From NCBI GenBank assembly GCA_017507595.1, contig JAFWAM010000005.1, forward strand, positions 1-8,653: a stretch of 8,653 nt of DNA, given 5' to 3'. Made by a program: the position numbers and the translations under genes. Every line of letters begins with the position of its first letter. The first letter of the stretch is position 1. This DNA comes from Clostridia bacterium (GTDB lineage: Bacteria; Bacillota_A; Clostridia; Christensenellales; Borkfalkiaceae). The notes under the pieces are model-generated. The model did not search any database, was not told where the DNA came from, and saw nothing but the letters and a program-made list of their open reading frames with translations. This document shows, one piece after another, positions 1 to 6,295 of the stretch.

Positions 1-15
1 GCTTATACGGCGTAA
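1..15 (+). CDS. Possible 3' end of an upstream gene (partial)
   Basis: The first fifteen bases read as four sense codons (Ala-Tyr-Thr-Ala) followed by TAA, and the stop lies 16 bases before the ppx start. That spacing would suit an upstream gene in the same operon. Polyphosphate kinase is a frequent neighbour of ppx in bacteria, but four residues cannot identify it and the stop could be chance. Confidence 0.25.
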   Translation, partial: AYTA

Positions 16-31
16 TTAAAGAGGCAAACAT

Positions 32-1546
32 ATGGAAAAAATTGGTATTATCGATTTAGGGTCGAATGCGGCGAGGCTCGTCATCGTGCAGATGCTTTCC
101 GACGGGCATTTTATCGTTATCGACCAAATTAAGGAAAGTGTCCGCTTAGGCCAGGACATGGAAAGGGACGGCTTTTTGAAGCCCCAACGCATTGCGGAAA
201 CAATGAAGACCTTAAAAATGTTCCGCAAGCTTTGCGATGCCTACGGTATTGAAAGGATAATTGTGGTTGCCACCGCTGCCGTTCGTCGCGCAAAAAATCA
301 AAGAAGCTTTTTAGACGAGGTTGCCAACAACTGCGGCATCAAGTTAAAGGTTTTATCTGCTGAAGAAGAGGCAATGTACGTTTATCGCGGCATTATCAAC
401 ACGATGGACGTTCCCAAAGGCCTTATCGTTGAGGTTTCCGGCGGAAGCACCAAGATTATTTACTATAACAGGCGCAACCTTCTCAACTTCAAAACTCTTC
501 CCTTTGGCGCAATTACCTTGACGGAGCTTTTCTCCGGCGACGGCCTCACCCAAAAGGAGCAGGCTGAAAAAATAGAGGAGTTTTTCACCCAGCAGATCGC
601 TGAAATCGATTGGCTTAAGGAATTAGATCCCGAAACCAAGCTGATTTTAGTCGGCGGCTCCTTCAGGGGCCTTGGCAGGATAAGCAAAATGATGAGGAAA
701 AGTCCATATCCCATCGTCCACAACTATCATATTCCTAAGGACGAGTATGAAGCTATTTATCAAAAGCTTTGCAGTATGGACCTTGACAAGAAAAAACGCA
801 TCAGGGGCGTATCTTCAAACCGTGCGGACATTCTTCCCTCGGCACTTGCCGCAATCAGGCCTTTCTTAAAGGAATGCAACTTTGACGAAATGATCATCAG
901 CGGCTGCGGCTTAAGAGAAGGCGTTATGTTTAACTATGCAATGCCTTCCACCTTCGAAAAGCCCATCTCAGACGTGCTTGGCTACAGTCTGAAAACTCTC
1001 GTTAAGTATTACGGCTGTAACGAAAAGCACGTTGATCAGGTATTAAATCTGTGCATACAGCTCTTTAAGCAGCTTCGTGTTCTTCATAAGTTCCCACGTC
1101 AGCACTTAAGGATATTAAAGGTTGCTGCAATGCTTCACGACTCAGGCGCAAGCATTAAGTATTACGACTATCAGAAGCATTCAAGCTACATTACCTTAAA
1201 CTCTGCCCTGTACGGCATTTCCCAGAGGGAGATCGTACTTGCCGCATTGGTGGTTTCCGTTTATAAAAACGACGACTTTTCCATGAGTGAGCTTGTCCGC
1301 TATAAGGAATTTATCACCGAAGCCGACGTTGAGGTCATAAGAAAGCTTGCTATCATCTTAAGGATTGCCGAATCTTTAGACAGAAGCATGGCAAGCACCG
1401 TCAACACCATCACCTGTGATATTTTAGGTGATTCGGTCATTATGAAGACGGAGGTCCTTGGCGACGCTTCCCTTGAAATTAAGGAGGCCATGACCGCCGC
1501 ACAGGATTTCAGAAGGATCTTCAAAAAGAATCTCGACATTTTATAA
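32..1546 (+). CDS. ppx: Ppx/GppA family exopolyphosphatase with C-terminal HD domain
   Basis: Probable cytoplasmic phosphohydrolase that removes terminal phosphate from inorganic polyphosphate; some family members also act on pppGpp. The ASKHA-type fold is visible in order: the phosphate-1 motif DLGSNAARL (residues 8-16), ATAAVRRAKN (80-89), SAEEEA (109-114) with the expected catalytic glutamate, a phosphate-2 motif EVSGGST (134-140), VGGSFRGLG (207-215), a RADILPSA segment (264-271) and SGCGLREGV (290-298). An HD-type domain follows, with HD at 369-370 and KHSSY at 382-386. At 504 residues it matches the long, E. coli Ppx-like form. The ATG is preceded by AAAGAGG (18-24) with a 7-base gap. 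The phosphate-2 motif departs from the usual DIGGGST, with Asp to Glu and the first Gly to Ser. A hairpin terminator closes the unit. Family assignment is firm; polyP versus pppGpp preference cannot be decided here. Confidence 0.93.
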   Translation: MEKIGIIDLGSNAARLVIVQMLSDGHFIVIDQIKESVRLGQDMERDGFLKPQRIAETMKTLKMFRKLCDAYGIERIIVVATAAVRRAKNQRSFLDEVANNCGIKLKVLSAEEEAMYVYRGIINTMDVPKGLIVEVSGGSTKIIYYNRRNLLNFKTLPFGAITLTELFSGDGLTQKEQAEKIEEFFTQQIAEIDWLKELDPETKLILVGGSFRGLGRISKMMRKSPYPIVHNYHIPKDEYEAIYQKLCSMDLDKKKRIRGVSSNRADILPSALAAIRPFLKECNFDEMIISGCGLREGVMFNYAMPSTFEKPISDVLGYSLKTLVKYYGCNEKHVDQVLNLCIQLFKQLRVLHKFPRQHLRILKVAAMLHDSGASIKYYDYQKHSSYITLNSALYGISQREIVLAALVVSVYKNDDFSMSELVRYKEFITEADVEVIRKLAIILRIAESLDRSMASTVNTITCDILGDSVIMKTEVLGDASLEIKEAMTAAQDFRRIFKKNLDIL

Positions 1547-1567
1547 TAATCAAAGCAATAAAAAATT

Positions 1568-1599
1568 GCCCAAGGGGATTTGATCCTTGGGCCTTTTTT
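1568..1599 (+). terminator. Intrinsic terminator of ppx, bidirectional in form
   Basis: A perfect 8-bp stem (GCCCAAGG, 1568-1575, with CCTTGGGC, 1585-1592) has a 9-base loop and is followed by C and six Ts (1594-1599). It lies 21 bases after the ppx stop. On the opposite strand the same stem is followed by AATTTTTTATT, so it can also act on transcripts arriving from the minus-strand gene. Confidence 0.9.
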
Positions 1600-1608
1600 A
1601 TGCGCAAT

Positions 1609-1633
1609 AAAAATCCGCCGTCAAGGGCGGCGG
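1609..1633 (-). terminator. Intrinsic terminator of the DUF1508 gene
   Basis: On the minus strand a perfect 6-bp GC-only stem (CCGCCG, with CGGCGG; arms 1628-1633 and 1615-1620) encloses a 7-base loop and is followed by ATTTTTATT. It starts 8 bases beyond the stop codon of the minus-strand gene. Together with the hairpin at 1568-1599 it gives this convergent junction two terminators in series. Confidence 0.8.
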
Positions 1634-1640
1634 TGGGGGA

Positions 1641-2423
1641 TTATTTGTCAATTTCAATTACAGCGGTTTTTGCAAATCTTTTGCAGGACTCAATAGCGCT
1701 TTCGCAGGCCGACTTTGAAGAATACGCCTCGCTTACGCACAGGAGCCTCGTTGACGAAGAATACAGCTTGAAAAAGAAGTTTCCGTTTTTGTCAACTGAC
1801 AGGGCAAAATTGTCCTTTTCAATATTATTTTTAACGGTAGCAATGCCGCTTTTAACGCCGCTTAAGGCGGTGTAGGTCTCCGTGCGTAAAAGAATCTCTC
1901 CGTTGGAAGCAACAAGGTTCGCCGCATATTTACCGTCTTCAACGTAAATAAGCCACTTTCCCGCATATTTTTTTCTCAGATTTTCCTCAGCCTTTAAAAG
2001 CATCTCGCTTTTTTCAGGGGCTTTTTTTACCGTGGAAAGGGGTGCTGCTTCGGCTAAGGTAACGGCCTCCTCGTCGTGACGCATTTCATCGTTAATCGGC
2101 TTATCGGCCGACTTTTCATCAAAATCCTCAACCTTTTCAACGTTGTTTTCAGCTTTATTTTTATCCTCGTTTGATGGGGCATCACCGCTTACGGTGGTCG
2201 CGTTCATATCCGGGTCCAAAAACAAGCTGTCGTTTGGCACGGGCGGCTTTGAAACAAGATCGCGGGTGAGATCCTCAACGGTCTTATCCCGTTCTGATTT
2301 TTTGTGTAAAGCCCTTCTCGTTAAAAAGATGGTTACCACCACCGCAATAAGGATGGCTAAAATTATTACCGTAACCCATAAAAGTGTGGTGTTGTCTTTA
2401 AAATATTGAATAAACTTATCCAT
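1641..2423 (-). CDS. Membrane-anchored protein with tandem DUF1508 (YegP-like) repeats
   Basis: Function unknown. The 260-residue protein has one hydrophobic segment near the N-terminus (about 13-34). It is followed by a basic stretch (RRALHKK, 36-42), which by the positive-inside rule puts the rest in the cytoplasm. Residues about 45-140 are a charged, low-complexity, probably disordered linker rich in Asp, Glu, Lys and Asn. The C-terminal part carries two YegP-type repeats: about 155-200 (GKWLIYVEDGKY, then NGEILLRTETY and a VKSGIATVKNN helix) and about 206-252 (FALSVDKNGNFFFKL, then SEAYSSKSACESAIESCKR). The pattern of beta strands, a [S/T]E.Y[S/T] turn and an amphipathic helix is typical of DUF1508, usually found as a small soluble protein. 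The start ATG has GAGGTG just upstream and a near-consensus promoter. It is transcribed away from the flavoprotein operon and convergently to ppx, so it is probably a single-gene unit. No cleavable signal peptide is evident. Confidence 0.85.
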   Translation of the reverse strand: MDKFIQYFKDNTTLLWVTVIILAILIAVVVTIFLTRRALHKKSERDKTVEDLTRDLVSKPPVPNDSLFLDPDMNATTVSGDAPSNEDKNKAENNVEKVEDFDEKSADKPINDEMRHDEEAVTLAEAAPLSTVKKAPEKSEMLLKAEENLRKKYAGKWLIYVEDGKYAANLVASNGEILLRTETYTALSGVKSGIATVKNNIEKDNFALSVDKNGNFFFKLYSSSTRLLCVSEAYSSKSACESAIESCKRFAKTAVIEIDK

Positions 2424-2443
2424 TTAGCACCTCGCTGATATAT

Positions 2444-2472
2444 ATTTTACCTTATTTTGCAGTAATAGTCAA
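2444..2472 (-). promoter_or_regulatory. Sigma-A promoter for the DUF1508 gene
   Basis: Read on the minus strand, TTGACT (2472-2467) is followed by a 17-base spacer and TAAAAT (2449-2444). Five of six bases match consensus at each box. Transcription would start about 10 bases before the GAGGTG ribosome binding site (2433-2428), giving a short leader before the ATG at 2423. Confidence 0.8.
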
Positions 2473-2476
2473 ATAA

Positions 2477-2508
2477 TTTGTAAAATTTGTAGAGTTTTAC
2501 GCAAATTT
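2477..2508. repeat. Inverted repeat between divergent promoters
   Basis: Two nested inverted matches lie here: GTAAAA (2480-2485) with TTTTAC (2495-2500), and AAATTTG (2483-2489) with CAAATTT (2502-2508). The element sits between the -35 box of the minus-strand promoter and the extended -10 of the plus-strand promoter. It could be an operator or simply AT-rich sequence, since both arms are simple in composition. Confidence 0.3.
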
Positions 2509-2509
2509 A

Positions 2510-2518
2510 TGTTAAAAT
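2510..2518 (+). promoter_or_regulatory. Extended -10 promoter for the flavoprotein operon
   Basis: TG, one base, then TAAAAT (2513-2518) forms an extended -10 element 29 bases before the ATG of the first flavoprotein gene. No good -35 box is present at 16-18 bases upstream; the nearest, TTGTAG (2487-2492), has a 20-base spacer. The call rests on the extended -10 and the position. It is weaker than the divergent promoter. Confidence 0.5.
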
Positions 2519-2546
2519 AAAGATGAAAAAATAAAGCTGGTGAATT

Positions 2547-3755
2547 ATGAAGCACAAAGTTGTTATTATCGGTGGCGGCTTTTCGGGACTCGTCCTTTTA
2601 TGCGGCCTGCTTGAAAACAAAACAGACGCCCTTTTGCTGGAAAGAAACGACCGCGTCGGCAAGAAGATTCTTGCGACGGGCAACGGTCGCGGCAACGTTA
2701 CCAACACCGCCATGTCCACAGGGTGCTATCACGGAAATGCCCCGTCCTTTTGCGATCATGCAATAAAAACCTACGATAATCGACATATAGAGGGGTTTTT
2801 TAACAAAAAAGGCGTGTTATTTCTTACGGAAAACGACCGTGTTTATCCCGCAAGCCTGCAGGCAAACGCCATCTTGGACAGCTTAAGGCTTTATTGCAAG
2901 CCTGAAAGTATCCGCCTCAACACCTTCGTCAAAGGGCTTACTTTTGATAAAAAACAGGGCGCCTTCAAGGTGGAAACCTCAACGGGTATAGTATACGGCG
3001 AAAAAGTCGTGCTTGCGGCAGGGGGCAAGGCGTCACCCCACTTCGGGACTGACGGCAACAGCTATGCGTTGGCCAGGGCCTTCGGTCACAAAATCACTCC
3101 ACTTTATCCGTCCCTCGTTCAGCTTTTGTGTGATCCTCAGGCCGTTAAGGGCTTAAAGGGTGTAAAGCAAACTGCTAAGGTTTCTGTCCTTTCAGTCGGT
3201 AAAGAGGTTGCCTCTATGACGGGTGACGTTTTATTTAGCGATCACGGCGTTAGCGGTAACACGGTATTTTATTTGTCAGCTTATGTTACGGGCCACGACG
3301 ACAGGCAGCTTAAAATAGAGTTTTTACCTCACCTGACCACGTCGGCCCTTGAGGAAAGTCTTATAAAAAAGAGAGGGGCTTACCCGGCCCTTTCCGCTGA
3401 AGAAATTTTAAACGGCCTCGTCCACAGCAGGATAGGTCAAAAGATCGTTCGCGGGCTTAACCTTCACACCAAGCCCCTTTCAAAGGTCACGGATGGGGAA
3501 ATTTCATCCCTCGTTAAGGCAGTTAAGGATTTCAGGCTGAAAATTACCGGGACGGGCGGCTTTGACAACGCACAGGTCACCCGTGGCGGCGTTGAAACTT
3601 GCGGTGTTGACCCAATTTCAATGGAATCAAAATATCAAAAAGGCTTATATTTCTGTGGCGAAATTTTAGATATTGACGGCGATTGCGGCGGCTACAACCT
3701 GCAATGGGCCTATTCATCCGCAATCTGCGTTTTAGAGGCAATAAAAAATGGTTAG
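2547..3755 (+). CDS. HI0933/BaiN-like flavoprotein (aminoacetone oxidase family FAD-binding enzyme)
   Basis: FAD-dependent oxidoreductase of the HI0933-like family, cytoplasmic; physiological substrate unknown for most members. The N-terminal Rossmann fold has GGGFSG (9-14), with the ribose-binding Glu at the end of the second strand (LLLERND, 30-36). It is followed by the family signature KKILATGNGRGNVTN (39-53). LAAGG (156-160) and GTDGNSYALARAFG (167-180) form the second dinucleotide-binding region. The C-terminus has TGTGGFDNAQVTRGGVE (334-350) and CGEILDIDGDCGGYNLQWA (370-388), which are diagnostic for the family. At 402 residues it is full length. The start ATG follows GGTGA (2539-2543), matching the anti-SD end. 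The stop overlaps the next gene by 8 bases. BaiN has been linked to bile-acid dehydroxylation in Clostridium, but family membership alone does not justify that role here, and no other bai gene is present. Confidence 0.9.
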   Translation: MKHKVVIIGGGFSGLVLLCGLLENKTDALLLERNDRVGKKILATGNGRGNVTNTAMSTGCYHGNAPSFCDHAIKTYDNRHIEGFFNKKGVLFLTENDRVYPASLQANAILDSLRLYCKPESIRLNTFVKGLTFDKKQGAFKVETSTGIVYGEKVVLAAGGKASPHFGTDGNSYALARAFGHKITPLYPSLVQLLCDPQAVKGLKGVKQTAKVSVLSVGKEVASMTGDVLFSDHGVSGNTVFYLSAYVTGHDDRQLKIEFLPHLTTSALEESLIKKRGAYPALSAEEILNGLVHSRIGQKIVRGLNLHTKPLSKVTDGEISSLVKAVKDFRLKITGTGGFDNAQVTRGGVETCGVDPISMESKYQKGLYFCGEILDIDGDCGGYNLQWAYSSAICVLEAIKNG

Positions 3756-5259
3756 CATCGTACTTACCCCTTATGACGATCCGCGCCAGCTTTTTCCGCG
3801 GGCGGCAAAAAAGCTGGGCGTTAAGGAATCCCAGGTGGAGATCTTAAAAAAATCAATTGACGCCCGTCATAAAGGCAATATAAAAATTATATATTCCGTT
3901 GGCGTAAAAGGCGAACAAAGGGAAGATTTCTTCCACGTGGACACAGACAAAAAGGTCGTCGTCGTGGGGGCAGGTCCTTGCGGCCTTTTTTGCGCACTTA
4001 CCCTCTGCCGTCACGGCATAAAGCCAATTGTTATTGAACGTGGCTCCACGGTGGAGGCCCGCACCAAAAAGATGGAAAGCTTCTTCAACGGCGGCGATCT
4101 TGATTGCGACACAAACGTCCAGTTTGGCGAGGGCGGCGCAGGCACTTTTTCCGACGGAAAGCTTAATACAGGGGTCAATAATCGACTTATAGGCCGGGTT
4201 TTACGTGATTTTGTGTCCTTTGGTGCCCCTGAAGACATACTGTATCTATCAAAGCCCCACATAGGCAGCGACAGGCTTAAATCGACCATTATCAATTTAA
4301 GAGAGCACATAAAATCCCTTGGCGGTACCTTCATGTTTGATACCAAGGTCACCGATTTTAATTTTAAGGACGGAAGGATCTGTTCAATCGTTGCCGGGGG
4401 TAGTGAGATAGCCGTTGACTACCTTGTATTGGCCATAGGCCACTCTGCCCGCGACACCTACAGGACCCTTTTGGGTAAGGGTGTCGATATGGAACAAAAG
4501 GAGTTTGCAATCGGCCTCAGGATAGAGCAGCTTCAACGTGTTATGGACGAGGCAAGATACGGCAAGTTTGCCGGCTTTAAAACTTTGCCGCCGTCAGATT
4601 ACAAGCTTGTCAGTCATCAAGGCGGCAGGGGCGTTTTCACCTTTTGCATGTGCCCCGGCGGCGTAGTTGTCCCTGCACAGAGTGAAGAAAACACTGTGGT
4701 CGTCAACGGTATGAGCAAGTACCTGCGTGATGGCAAAAACGCCAACAGCGCCGTGGTCGTTCAAGTCAAAAAGGAGGATTTTGCTTCCTCCTCACCCCTT
4801 AGCGGCATGGATCTTCAGATCGACCTTGAAAGGCGTGCTTTTACCCTTGGGGGAGGGGGATACAAGGCCCCCGTTTGCCTTGCGGAGGACTTTATTTCAG
4901 GTCGTACCCCAAAATCAATAAATGGGGTTTTACCGACCTATAGGCGGGGATTTGAGGTGGTAAGCCTTGAAAATCTGCTGCCAAAGCCCATCGAAAACAG
5001 CTTAAAGCTTGGTCTGTGTGATATGGACAAGCGCATAAGCGGATTTGCCTCTCGCGGGGCAATATTAACGGGTGTCGAAACAAGGACGTCCGCCCCCGTA
5101 AGGATCCTTCGTGACGAAAGCTTCCAAAGTACAAAATTCAAAGGCTTGTATCCGTCCGGCGAGGGCTGCGGATACGCCGGCGGTATAATGAGCGCCGCCA
5201 TTGACGGAATAAAAATTGCAACGGCTATTGCCGAAAGAGAGGTGGATAAATCATGCTGA
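3748..5259 (+). CDS. COG2509-type NAD(P)/FAD-dependent oxidoreductase
   Basis: Uncharacterised FAD-dependent dehydrogenase. About 65 N-terminal residues form a small domain, then the Rossmann fold starts at KVVVVGAGPCGLF (69-81), with the ribose-binding Glu in IVIERG (94-99). The family signature NVQFGEGGAGTFSDGKLNT (123-141) is intact. Other blocks are LAIGHSARDT (228-237), FTFCMCPGGVVVPA (297-310), GVETRTSAPVRILRD (442-456) and GLYPSGEGCGYAGGIM (466-481). At 503 residues it is full length, and several cysteines sit in conserved glycine-rich blocks. The ATG lies inside the end of the previous gene (8-base overlap). AGAGG (3734-3738) serves as ribosome binding site with a 9-base gap, and the stop overlaps the following gene by 7 bases. 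Translational coupling with both neighbours is therefore likely. Substrate unknown. Confidence 0.9.
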   Translation: MVSIVLTPYDDPRQLFPRAAKKLGVKESQVEILKKSIDARHKGNIKIIYSVGVKGEQREDFFHVDTDKKVVVVGAGPCGLFCALTLCRHGIKPIVIERGSTVEARTKKMESFFNGGDLDCDTNVQFGEGGAGTFSDGKLNTGVNNRLIGRVLRDFVSFGAPEDILYLSKPHIGSDRLKSTIINLREHIKSLGGTFMFDTKVTDFNFKDGRICSIVAGGSEIAVDYLVLAIGHSARDTYRTLLGKGVDMEQKEFAIGLRIEQLQRVMDEARYGKFAGFKTLPPSDYKLVSHQGGRGVFTFCMCPGGVVVPAQSEENTVVVNGMSKYLRDGKNANSAVVVQVKKEDFASSSPLSGMDLQIDLERRAFTLGGGGYKAPVCLAEDFISGRTPKSINGVLPTYRRGFEVVSLENLLPKPIENSLKLGLCDMDKRISGFASRGAILTGVETRTSAPVRILRDESFQSTKFKGLYPSGEGCGYAGGIMSAAIDGIKIATAIAEREVDKSC

Positions 5260-6128
5260 AGCGTTGCGCTATCATCGGCAACGGATATTACCATGGCGAA
5301 TCTATGGTTAATCAAATCAAATCTATCGCGGCAGAGCTTACTGCCCTCTCCGTAGAGGTCGACGTCATTTATACGGACAGGATACTTTCCTATTTTGACG
5401 GTGACGGCGTCATTTCAACCATAGGCGAATACGATTTTATCATCTTCCTCGACAAGGACGTTTACCTTTCTCATATGCTTGAAAAGTCGGGCTATAAGCT
5501 GGTTAACAGCGCAAAATCCATCGAGCTTTGCGACGATAAGCTTAAAACCTTCGTAGCGTTATCAGGGGCCGGGATTAATCTTCCCATGACAATTTCTTCC
5601 CCCCTCAACTATGCGGGTAAGGACGACGATATTGCGTCCCATATCGGCTCTCTTTTAGGCTTCCCCGTGGTCGTTAAGGAGGTTTTCGGCTCCATGGGTA
5701 AGACCGTGTATCTTGCCGAGGATATCTCCGCGTTAAGGGAGCTCCGCAAAGCCCTCATCAAAAGGCCCCACTTATACCAGAGGTTTATCGGTAAGGGCGG
5801 CAGGGACATACGTGTTATGGTTATCGGTGGCAAGGCCCTTGCCGCAATGGAAAGGCGAAACGAAAACGACTTCCGATCCAATATTGAGCTTGGCGGTGTA
5901 GGCGTGGGAATAGAGCTTTCCGAAAGCGTTCGCGAAATCGCTGAAGGCGCCGCCCGCGCTTTAGGTCTTGACTATTGCGGGGTGGACGTGTTATCCGACG
6001 GCAGATCCTTTTACGTTTGCGAGGTCAACAGCAACGCATTTTTCAAGGGCTTTTACGCCGCCACCGGTGTTAACGTTGCAAAGGAATACGCAATCTATCT
6101 TTACAACAAGTTTTACGGTGACAAATAG
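5253..6128 (+). CDS. RimK-like ATP-grasp ligase
   Basis: ATP-dependent carboxylate-amine ligase of the RimK/LysX/CofF type, expected to join an amino acid (often glutamate) to a carboxylate through an acyl phosphate. Residues 1-90 form the pre-ATP-grasp domain. The ATP-grasp core shows VVVKEVFGSMGKT (139-151) with the ATP-binding lysine and flexible glycine loop, YQRFI (175-179), RDIRVMVIGGKALAAMER (184-201) and DFRSNIELGG (206-215). Metal ligands follow in GVDVL (243-247) and EVNSN (257-261). At 291 residues it has the normal length. The ATG overlaps the previous stop by 7 bases and is served by GAGGTGG (5238-5244). The acceptor cannot be read from sequence. Ribosomal protein S6 is the E. 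coli RimK target, but Clostridial relatives next to flavoproteins could modify a peptide or cofactor. Confidence 0.88.
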   Translation: MLKRCAIIGNGYYHGESMVNQIKSIAAELTALSVEVDVIYTDRILSYFDGDGVISTIGEYDFIIFLDKDVYLSHMLEKSGYKLVNSAKSIELCDDKLKTFVALSGAGINLPMTISSPLNYAGKDDDIASHIGSLLGFPVVVKEVFGSMGKTVYLAEDISALRELRKALIKRPHLYQRFIGKGGRDIRVMVIGGKALAAMERRNENDFRSNIELGGVGVGIELSESVREIAEGAARALGLDYCGVDVLSDGRSFYVCEVNSNAFFKGFYAATGVNVAKEYAIYLYNKFYGDK

Positions 6129-6153
6129 GTTGCCCCTTCAGCGTCAAATCAAA

Positions 6154-6179
6154 AAAAGGCTAAAAGCCTTTTAAATTTT
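6154..6179 (+). terminator. Weak intrinsic terminator of the flavoprotein/ATP-grasp operon
   Basis: An 8-bp stem (AAAAGGCT, 6154-6161, with AGCCTTTT, 6165-6172) has a 3-base loop and is followed by AAATTTT. It lies 25 bases after the ligase stop. Only four pairs are G-C or part of the GGCT core and the T-run is partly inside the stem, so termination may be incomplete. The opposite strand shows the longer T-run. Confidence 0.6.
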
Positions 6180-6208
6180 CAAATATTGCGGATAAAGTTT
6201 GGTTTTCA

Positions 6209-6238
6209 TTGACAGTTTGCGCGTGCGCATGCTATAAT
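6209..6238 (+). promoter_or_regulatory. Strong sigma-A promoter for the MBL hydrolase/Rho-like unit
   Basis: A perfect TTGACA (6209-6214), an 18-base spacer and a perfect TATAAT (6233-6238) are preceded by TGC, giving an extended -10. This is the best promoter in the window. The spacer contains the perfect inverted repeat TGCGC-GT-GCGCA (6218-6229) within a 15-base alternating pyrimidine-purine run (6218-6232). Transcription would start near 6245, leaving a leader of about 50 bases. Confidence 0.92.
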
Positions 6239-6261
6239 TAGTTAGTTTATATAATTAATCA

Positions 6262-6273
6262 GTCTAAATAGAC
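6262..6273. repeat. Short inverted repeat in the leader of the MBL/Rho-like unit
   Basis: GTCTA (6262-6266), AA, TAGAC (6269-6273) is a perfect 5-bp palindrome about 17 bases after the predicted transcription start and before the ribosome binding site. It may be an operator half-site pair or a tiny RNA hairpin. Its loop of two bases makes a stable RNA stem unlikely. Confidence 0.35.
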
Positions 6274-6295
6274 ACGGTTGTAGGAGGGTTTTTTC

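Noticed and set aside
1600..1875. Plus-strand reading frame of 91 codons downstream of ppx
   Set aside because: It begins inside the T-run of the ppx terminator and is antisense to the DUF1508 repeats. It has no ribosome binding site, and its peptide resembles no known family.
2547..3755. Assignment as BaiN in a bile-acid pathway
   Set aside because: The family match is general and no other bile-acid gene is present in the window, so the specific name is not supported.
4849..4859. Two runs of five Gs suggesting a G-quadruplex
   Set aside because: Only two G-runs are present locally, and they encode Gly-Gly-Gly-Gly in a conserved loop of the flavoprotein. Four runs are needed for an intramolecular quadruplex.
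4011..5315. Long minus-strand frames opposite the COG2509 gene
   Set aside because: They are shadows of a strongly supported gene, with no ribosome binding sites and low-complexity peptides without recognisable motifs.
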